From positions 628,951 to 692,950 of the forward strand of contig NZ_CSTE01000001.1 of the NCBI RefSeq assembly GCF_001368915.1: DNA of 64,000 bases, given 5' to 3'. The first letter of the stretch is position 1; each line of letters opens with the position of its first letter. This DNA comes from Haloferax massiliensis. Its GTDB lineage: Archaea; Halobacteriota; Halobacteria; Halobacteriales; Haloferacaceae. Shown one piece after another: positions 58,988 through 64,000 of the stretch. The position numbers were made by a program, and so were the translations under genes. The notes under the pieces were generated by a model. That model was given only the letters and a program-made list of their open reading frames with translations. It was not told where the DNA came from and ran no database searches.

Positions 58988-60454
58988 TCAGACATAGCTC
59001 GAAACCTCCTCGTCGAGGCCCTCGGCGGCCGCCGCGAGCGAGTCGCGGGCGTCGGCGACGGCGGCGGCGTCGTCCGAGAGCTCGTCGCGGGCCGTCGAGA
59101 GCGTCGCCTCCACGGCGGCGGGCGCGGGCCCGCCGACCGAATCGCGACTCGCCACGCTCTCGGTCGGGTCGAGCGCGGCTTCGACGGCCTCGGCTGTCAC
59201 GTGCGTAAAGAGTGACTCACCTAATACGTCCGTAGCGACGGCGTCAAGTGTTGCCACGTCGGGCGTTCCCTCCGAGCGGGCGGCCGCCTCCGCGACGACC
59301 TCGTGGGCCGTGCGGAACGGCAGGCCGGCCATCGCCAGCAGGTCCGCCACGCCGGTCGCGGTCGAAAAGCCGTCGCCCGCGGCCGCGGCGAGTTCGTCCT
59401 CGGGCCACGTCGCCGACCCGACCGCGCCCGCGGCCACCGCGGCCGCCTCGGCCACGTCGTCGACGGTGCGGAACGCGTGTTTGTGGGCGCGCTGGAGGTC
59501 GCGGTTGTACGCGCGCGGCAGTCCCTTCAGCGTCGTCAGGAGGCCGGTGAGTTCCCCGACCGCGTCGCCCGCGACGGCGCGGACGAGCTCCATCGTGTCG
59601 GGGTTCTTCTTCTGCGGCATGATGGAGGAGGTCGACGAGTAGTCGTCCGACAGCTCGACGAGGCCCTTGTTCGAGAATATCACGAGGTCCTCGGCGAGAC
59701 CGGAGAGCGTGACCGCGTGGGTCGTGAGCGCCGACAGCGTCTCCGCGAGGAAGTCGCGGGTCGCCGAGGCGTCCATCGAGTTCTCCATCACGCGGTCGAA
59801 GCCGAGCAGGTCGGACACGAGTTCGCGGTTCACGTCGAATGGCGTGCCCGCGAACGCCGCCGACCCGAGCGGCGACTGGTTGATGCGCTCGTACGCGCAC
59901 ATGAGGCGGGCGCAGTCGCGGGCGACCGCCCGCTCGTACGAGCACAGGAAGTGCGCGACCGTCGTCGGTTGCGCGGGCTGGAGGTGCGTGTAGCCGGGCA
60001 TCACCGTCTCGGTGTGTTCGGCGGCCGTCTCGATTAACGACTCGCGCAGGGCGAGCGCGGCGTCGAGGGCCGAAAGCACGTCCTCGCGCAGGCGGTAGCG
60101 GATGCAGGTCGCCACCTCGTCGTTGCGCGAGCGGGCGGTGTGCATCTTCCCGCCGTCGGGGCCGACGATGTCGATGACGGCGGCCTCGATGGCCTCGTGG
60201 ACGTCTTCGCCGCCCGAAAGCGCGTCGTGGCCCGCGGCCTCGACCTCGTCCAGCGCGGCGAGAATCTCGCTTGCGACCTCGGACTCGATGACGTCCTGTG
60301 ACGCGAGCATCACGACGTGCGCCCGGTCGACGGCGAGGTCGGCCTCGAAGATGCGCTCGTCGGCCGCGAGGCTCGACATGAACCCGCGGGCGGGGCCGCC
60401 GCTGAAGCGGTCCCGGCGGATGACGCCCTCGGAGTCGCCGTCCTCGCCTGCCAT
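58988..60454 (-). CDS. argH: Argininosuccinate lyase
   Basis: It splits argininosuccinate into arginine and fumarate, the last biosynthetic step. The 488-residue fumarase-superfamily protein has the signature GSSAFAGTPFDVNRE region, TARSRNDEVATC, PGYTHLQPAQPTT, and the catalytic flexible loop SSIMPQKKNPD with the active serine. It follows argG with one base between them (stop, one G, ATG). The final residues are DEEVSSYV; the frame continues after the stop codon with coding character. Confidence 0.95.
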   Translation of the reverse strand: MAGEDGDSEGVIRRDRFSGGPARGFMSSLAADERIFEADLAVDRAHVVMLASQDVIESEVASEILAALDEVEAAGHDALSGGEDVHEAIEAAVIDIVGPDGGKMHTARSRNDEVATCIRYRLREDVLSALDAALALRESLIETAAEHTETVMPGYTHLQPAQPTTVAHFLCSYERAVARDCARLMCAYERINQSPLGSAAFAGTPFDVNRELVSDLLGFDRVMENSMDASATRDFLAETLSALTTHAVTLSGLAEDLVIFSNKGLVELSDDYSSTSSIMPQKKNPDTMELVRAVAGDAVGELTGLLTTLKGLPRAYNRDLQRAHKHAFRTVDDVAEAAAVAAGAVGSATWPEDELAAAAGDGFSTATGVADLLAMAGLPFRTAHEVVAEAAARSEGTPDVATLDAVATDVLGESLFTHVTAEAVEAALDPTESVASRDSVGGPAPAAVEATLSTARDELSDDAAAVADARDSLAAAAEGLDEEVSSYV

Positions 60455-60455
60455 C

Positions 60456-61670
60456 TCAGTCGCTACCGCCGTCGGCGGCGAGCTCGGGCTTCTGCTTTTC
60501 GACGCTCTGGTTGGCGAGACGCGCCTGGAAGCCGTGGTACTTGGCGACGCCCGTGGCGTCGGCCTGCTTGATGCCGTCGACCGTCTCCGTGTTGAAGGAG
60601 GCGGCCGACTCGGAGTAGGCGGCGTACTCGGACTCGCGGCCGACCGGGCGGGCCTGTCCGCCCTCGAACTTGATGGTCACGGTGCCCGTGACGCGCTGTT
60701 GGGTCTTCTCGACGAAGGCGTTCAGCGCGCCCACGAGCGGGGCGTCGATGAGGCCCTCGTAGGCCTTCTGGGACCACTCGTTGTCGACGGTGGCCTTGAA
60801 GTCACGCTCTTCTTTCGTGAGGACGAGGCCTTCGAGCGCCTCGTGGGCGTTCAGGAGCGTCGTCGCGGCCGGGTGCTCGTAGTTCTCGCGCACCTTGAGG
60901 CCGAGCATGCGGTCTTCCATCATGTCGGTGCGGCCGACGCCGTGCTTGCCGGCCTTCTCGTTGAGAAGCGAGATGAGTTCGAGGGGTTCGAGTTCCTCGT
61001 CGTCGACGGCGACCGGGTAGCCGTCTTCGAACGCGATTTCGATGAGCTCCGTCTCGTCCGAGGGCTGGTCGGTCCACTCGTAGATGTCCTCCGGCGGGAC
61101 GTAGCCGGGGTCTTCGAGGTTGCCGCCCTCGATGGAACGGCTCCAGAGGTTCGTGTCGATGGACCAGACGCCCTCGTTGCCGCCCTGCACCGGGAGGTCC
61201 TTCTCGGCGGCGTACTCGATTTCCCACTCGCGGGTCATGCCCATCTCGCGGACGGGCGCGATGACTTCGAGGTCGGAGGCGCGCCAGACCGCCTCGAAGC
61301 GGAGCTGGTCGTTACCCTTGCCCGTACAGCCGTGCGCGATGCCGTCACAGTCCTGCTCCTCCGCGAGTCCGAGGATGGCCTTGGCGATGACCGGGCGCGC
61401 GAGCGCGGTGCCGAGCGGATAGCCCTGATAGTCCGCGTTGGCGCACACCGAGTCGAGACAGAGCTGTGCGAACTCCTGTTTCGCGTCGACGACGTGGTGC
61501 TCCAGTCCGAGGGCCTCGGCCGTCTCGTAGGCCTCCTCGAACTCCTCTTCGGGCTGGCCGACGTCGACGGTGACGCCGACGACTTCGTCGTATCCGTACT
61601 CCTCTTCGAGAATCGGGACGCAGACTGTCGTGTCGAGTCCGCCCGAGAACGCGAGTGCGACTTTCTTCAT
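60456..61670 (-). CDS. argG: Argininosuccinate synthase
   Basis: It joins citrulline and aspartate using ATP. The 404-residue protein begins MKKVALAFSGGLDTTVC with the PP-loop SGGLDTT and has AHGCTGKGNDQLRFE for aspartate and citrulline binding, then EDPGYVPPEDIYEWT. The ATG at 61670 is chosen because a TATA-like AATTTATCTG (61695-61704) lies 25-34 bases upstream, fitting a leaderless message. It is the first gene of the arginine cluster and pairs with argH. Confidence 0.96.
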   Translation of the reverse strand: MKKVALAFSGGLDTTVCVPILEEEYGYDEVVGVTVDVGQPEEEFEEAYETAEALGLEHHVVDAKQEFAQLCLDSVCANADYQGYPLGTALARPVIAKAILGLAEEQDCDGIAHGCTGKGNDQLRFEAVWRASDLEVIAPVREMGMTREWEIEYAAEKDLPVQGGNEGVWSIDTNLWSRSIEGGNLEDPGYVPPEDIYEWTDQPSDETELIEIAFEDGYPVAVDDEELEPLELISLLNEKAGKHGVGRTDMMEDRMLGLKVRENYEHPAATTLLNAHEALEGLVLTKEERDFKATVDNEWSQKAYEGLIDAPLVGALNAFVEKTQQRVTGTVTIKFEGGQARPVGRESEYAAYSESAASFNTETVDGIKQADATGVAKYHGFQARLANQSVEKQKPELAADGGSD

Positions 61671-61694
61671 GTACTCGTCTGTGGCGGGGACATA

Positions 61695-61704
61695 CAGATA
61701 AATT
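61695..61704 (-). promoter_or_regulatory. TATA-like element of argG
   Basis: AATTTATCTG on the minus strand is centred 30 bases before the argG start. A second AT-rich stretch, AATTTCATAAAACG (61711-61724), lies just behind it and may take part in regulation. Confidence 0.6.
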
Positions 61705-61803
61705 CTTTGCATTCGTTTTATGAAATTAAGTGGTAGAGATGCCTATGGGCACGAAAACAGGAGATTAGCGATTTCGACGTGTCCCGAAGGAGATGATGAT
61801 TGT

Positions 61804-61942
61804 GGCCCTAAAGGGCCCGTCGTCGGGGTCGGACAGCCGCGGCTCGCAGTGGGGCAAAAGTGGCGCAAGTACTGCGAGCCGCCATCGTTGTGAGACGCTA
61901 CAACGTCGTCCCTATTAAACGCTTGCGGCGACGCAAACGTTT
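61804..61942. ncRNA. Candidate structured RNA or palindromic element between argG and a tiny ORF
   Basis: Four inverted repeats follow one another: GGCCCT/AGGGCC (61804-61817), a 12-bp perfect stem GCGGCTCGCAGT/ACTGCGAGCCGC (61839-61850 and 61871-61882) with a 20-base loop, CGTTGT/ACAACG (61886-61905) and AAACGcTTGCG/CGCAAaCGTTT (61917-61942, one mismatch). No gene is seen in this 274-base gap. The strand is unclear. The last repeat could be the terminator of the tiny leftward gene at 61945. I do not recognise a known RNA family (not SRP, RNase P or a box C/D RNA). Confidence 0.45.
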
Positions 61943-61944
61943 CC

Positions 61945-62061
61945 TCAGTCGAGCAACTCCCCGGCGAGTTCGACCAGCAGTTCGTTGTCGACGAGCGCGA
62001 GGACGAGCGCGATAATCGCGACCACGACGACTGCGATGACGAGCCACTCGATAAGGGTCAT
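61945..62061 (-). CDS. Tiny single-span membrane protein, 38 residues
   Basis: It starts MTLIEWLVIAVVVVAIIALV and is hydrophobic up to residue about 24, with an acidic end ELAGELLD. The ATG at 62061 is preferred since the membrane segment begins there; upstream in-frame residues are basic and not conserved-looking. The gap to the antiporter gene (same strand) is 93 bases. The function is unknown. A hairpin at 61917-61942 follows the stop and may end its transcript. Confidence 0.6.
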   Translation of the reverse strand: MTLIEWLVIAVVVVAIIALVLALVDNELLVELAGELLD

Positions 62062-62154
62062 AGCACCCGCAACGTGACGACTCCTCCAATAAGTGTTCTG
62101 TGGCCGGCCGAGGCGGTCGGCGTCGACGGGGCGCAAACGCCGCGTCGGGACGAA

Positions 62155-63369
62155 TCAGGCGCTCTCGGTCGAGGCCTCTCCGTCCGCCGCGCCGCCGCGG
62201 AAGACCAGTCGCTCCACGAGGTCCGACCGCTGCATCAGCACCGTCCCGAGCGCGCTCATGACGAAGACGTAGCCGACGGCGAACGCCGGGATGATTTCGC
62301 GCATCACCGGCGTCGTGCCCGCGGCGGCCAGCGCCGCGATGACGAGCGAGAACTCGCCGCGGGGGACCATCCCGACGCCGACCCGGAGCGACCGGTGCGC
62401 CGAGAGGTCGTACGCCCGGCCGCCGAGGTAGCCCGAGACGACCTTCGACGGCGTCGAAACGACGACCGCGATGGCCAGCGGGACGGCCGCCGCCGCCAAC
62501 AGCGTCGGGTCGGTTCCGAGGCCGATCCAGAAGAAGAACACCGCGGCGAACACGTCGCGCACGGAGACGAGCAGGTGTTCGAGCCGCTCTCTGTGGCCGC
62601 TCGTCGAAAAGCCCATGCCGACGAAGAACGCCGCGACGGCCTCGCTCACCCCGAGCGCGAGCGCCGCGCCCGAGATGGGGACGACGACCGCGAGCGCCCG
62701 CAGGACGAACGCCTCCTGGTTCTCCACGTCGAGGACGCGGGCGAAAAGCGCCGTCCCGTACTGGACGGCCACGAACAGGAGGCCCAGGAAGCCGAAGGCG
62801 ATGGCGAGCGACCGCCCGATGGCCGCGACGCCGCCGTCGCCGCCGAGCACGAGCGAGGTGACGACCGCGAGGTAGACCGCGATGGCGAGGTCCTCGAAGA
62901 CGAGCGTGCCCAAAATCGGCTCCGACTCGGGGTCCGCAATCCACCCGAGGTCGATGAGCGTCTTCGTCACGATGGCCGACGACGAGATGTAGACGATGCC
63001 GCCGAGCAGGAGCGCCTCGACCGGCGACCACCCGAGGACGAGGCCGATGGCGACGCCGATGGGGAGGTTCACCGCGAGGTCGATGACGCCCGCGCGGCCG
63101 ATTTTCGCCCCGGACGCCCGGAGCCGGTCGAGGCTGAACTCCAAGCCGAGGAAAAACAGGAGGAGGACGATACCGAGTTCCGCCAGAATCGTCACGACCT
63201 CGCCGTTCGGGACGTACGGGAGGCCGAACCGCCCGGCGACGTACGGTCCGGCGACGACGCCGCCGACGACGTAGAGGGGAATCACCGACAGGCCGAGGCG
63301 GAGCGCGACCGCTCCGACGACCGCGAGGACGGCGAACAGGTAGCCGAATTCGAGGAGCGCCGCCGCCAT
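62155..63369 (-). CDS. CPA2-type cation/proton antiporter membrane subunit
   Basis: A 404-residue membrane protein of the KefB/CPA2 family with about twelve hydrophobic segments. Characteristic blocks are LLLFFLGLEFSLDRLRASG, GGIVYISSSAIVTKTLIDLG, GTLVFEDLAIAVYLAVV (with the acidic pair of the ion path), and MVPRGEFSLVIAALA. It exchanges K+ or Na+ for protons. The start overlaps the stop of the TrkA-C gene by one base, so the two proteins are made together and probably form one antiporter, as in the bacterial and archaeal two-part K+/H+ systems. Confidence 0.92.
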   Translation of the reverse strand: MAAALLEFGYLFAVLAVVGAVALRLGLSVIPLYVVGGVVAGPYVAGRFGLPYVPNGEVVTILAELGIVLLLFFLGLEFSLDRLRASGAKIGRAGVIDLAVNLPIGVAIGLVLGWSPVEALLLGGIVYISSSAIVTKTLIDLGWIADPESEPILGTLVFEDLAIAVYLAVVTSLVLGGDGGVAAIGRSLAIAFGFLGLLFVAVQYGTALFARVLDVENQEAFVLRALAVVVPISGAALALGVSEAVAAFFVGMGFSTSGHRERLEHLLVSVRDVFAAVFFFWIGLGTDPTLLAAAAVPLAIAVVVSTPSKVVSGYLGGRAYDLSAHRSLRVGVGMVPRGEFSLVIAALAAAGTTPVMREIIPAFAVGYVFVMSALGTVLMQRSDLVERLVFRGGAADGEASTESA

Positions 63370-63854
63370 CAGGTCCCTTTGACGAGCGCGACGAAGTCTC
63401 GGCAGGCCGTCTTGGGACCGATGACGACGAGCGTGTCGCCGGCTTCGACCATCGCGTCGCCGCCGGGCGAGGTGATGACCTCGTCTCCGCGCTCGATGGC
63501 GATGACGGACGCGCCGGTCGCCTGTCTGAGGTCGGACTCGCGGAGGTTCTTGCCCGCGATGTCGGAGTCCGCGCCGACTTCGACCCACTCGATGAGCGTG
63601 TTGTCGCCCAGAAGCGTCTCGATGGTCTCGGTCTGGACCGGCTGGAAGTACGCGCCTTCGAGGAGCGTCCCCACCTGCCGGGCGAGCTTGTCGGTGAGCT
63701 CGAACAGCTTCTCCGAGTCGCTGTCGGCGCTCGCGCGCCGGAACACCTCTCGTTTCCCCGTGTTGTGCGTCACGATGACGAGCCGGGAGCCGTCGCCGAG
63801 CTCAACCTCGTGTTTCTTCCCGACGCCCGGAAGGTCGCTCTCGTAGACAGTCAT
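63369..63854 (-). CDS. TrkA-C domain regulatory subunit of antiporter
   Basis: A 161-residue soluble protein. The C-terminal half is a TrkA-C (RCK_C) domain (TLIEWVEVGADSDIAGKNLRES, then SVIAIERGDEVITSPGG, then TLVVIGPK). The N-terminal 70 residues (MTVYESDLPGVGKKHEVELG) are the K+/H+ antiporter YhaT-type domain. These domains gate ion transport on binding of nucleotides or ions. It is translationally coupled to the antiporter downstream. Confidence 0.9.
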   Translation of the reverse strand: MTVYESDLPGVGKKHEVELGDGSRLVIVTHNTGKREVFRRASADSDSEKLFELTDKLARQVGTLLEGAYFQPVQTETIETLLGDNTLIEWVEVGADSDIAGKNLRESDLRQATGASVIAIERGDEVITSPGGDAMVEAGDTLVVIGPKTACRDFVALVKGT

Positions 63855-63897
63855 GACTCGACGATTAGCGAGCGGACGAAATAAAGCCGCCTTCCGC

Positions 63898-64000
63898 TCA
63901 GGCGAGAAGCCAGAGCGTCACCGCGATGGCGGTACAGGCGACCGGCGGAATCGAGAGGTTGTCGTCGATGACGTAGCCGGCGACGACCGGCTTCGCGCCG
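63898..64000 (-). CDS. C-terminal end of a probable SEC59/DGK1/VTE5-type lipid kinase (5' part off window)
   Basis: The last 34 codons of a leftward gene are present, reading GAKPVVAGYVIDDNLSIPPV and ending VTLWLLA. A DDN-(L)-(S/T)-I-P motif followed by a hydrophobic end is what I associate with CTP-dependent dolichol/diacylglycerol kinase-like membrane proteins of haloarchaea. With so little sequence the call is tentative; phosphatidate cytidylyltransferase-like proteins are the alternative. Confidence 0.4.
   Translation of the reverse strand, partial: GAKPVVAGYVIDDNLSIPPVACTAIAVTLWLLA

Noticed and set aside
58792..58995. 67-codon Arg-rich minus-strand ORF overlapping the argH stop
   Set aside because: Its codons are CGA-rich and unlike neighbours. 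The coding-like frame of this stretch is the argH frame, not this one.
61786..61800. Box C-like ATGATGA suggesting a C/D guide RNA
   Set aside because: No box D (CTGA) or C'/D' partner lies at a fitting distance, so the guide RNA pattern is incomplete.
1..64000. CRISPR arrays, insertion sequences, prophage, rRNA genes
   Set aside because: I looked for direct repeats with spacers, transposase motifs, terminal inverted repeats and rRNA landmarks and saw none.

Overview
The window reads as chromosomal DNA of a halophilic archaeon. It has high GC, strongly GC-biased third codon positions, acidic proteins, leaderless genes with TATA elements about 25-30 bases upstream, and archaeal replication and repair genes. 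Gene content and order (uvrC-mdh-hef-oapCBA-origin-orc1-sec11-polD1, then lysC-tnaA-purO and an argG-to-argF cluster) match what I remember of the start and end of the Haloferax volcanii main chromosome. I therefore infer Haloferax, probably H. volcanii or a close relative. I ran no search.

Layout. 1-9049: a truncated soluble chemotaxis transducer, uvrC, a CPBP membrane protease, malate dehydrogenase, an autoantigen-p27-type zinc protein, a universal stress protein and the Hef helicase/nuclease. 9050-11382: a tiny ORF and the origin-associated genes oapC-oapB-oapA. 11383-12815: a replication origin with an AT-rich core flanked by inverted ORB (origin recognition box) elements. 12816-17072: orc1, a Sec11 signal peptidase and the small subunit of DNA polymerase D. 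17211-24122: mainly metabolism (flavin oxidoreductase, ZIP transporter, aspartate kinase, tryptophanase with a candidate operator, a phosphoesterase, PurO). 24255-30874: tRNA-Gln(CUG), the KEOPS subunit Cgi121 overlapping Hel308, a three-cysteine ferredoxin, small and haloarchaeal-specific proteins, and a methyltransferase. 30907-35008: a three-gene ABC importer that looks like a thiamine transporter. 35138-46027: an AI-2E-type permease, a divergent rhodanese pair, an AtoE-type transporter, uvrB, a Nudix hydrolase, a TauE/SafE exporter, UspA and an acyl-CoA thioesterase. 46480-52235: an SPFH protein, small membrane and 2H phosphoesterase proteins, a cytochrome P450 and a Rad3/XPD-like helicase. 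52382-61670: the arginine cluster argG-argH-lysW-argX-argC-argB-argD-argE-argF, which uses the LysW carrier-protein route. 61945-64000: a tiny membrane protein, a CPA2-type antiporter with a TrkA-C partner, and the end of a probable lipid kinase gene.

Functional themes. Replication and repair genes (uvrC, hef, oap genes, orc1, polD1, hel308, uvrB, a Rad3-like helicase) lie on both sides of the origin. The arginine cluster makes arginine from glutamate with intermediates carried on LysW. I see no CRISPR array, insertion sequence, prophage or rRNA operon, and no gene set that looks like a new defence system. The unexpected signals are: ORB-like 22-base elements scattered outside the origin, mostly in convergent gaps but also in coding linkers; a LysW with no cysteines; a 12-bp perfect hairpin inside a structured gap next to argG; an operator-like inverted repeat at tnaA; and a coding-like tail after the argH stop codon.
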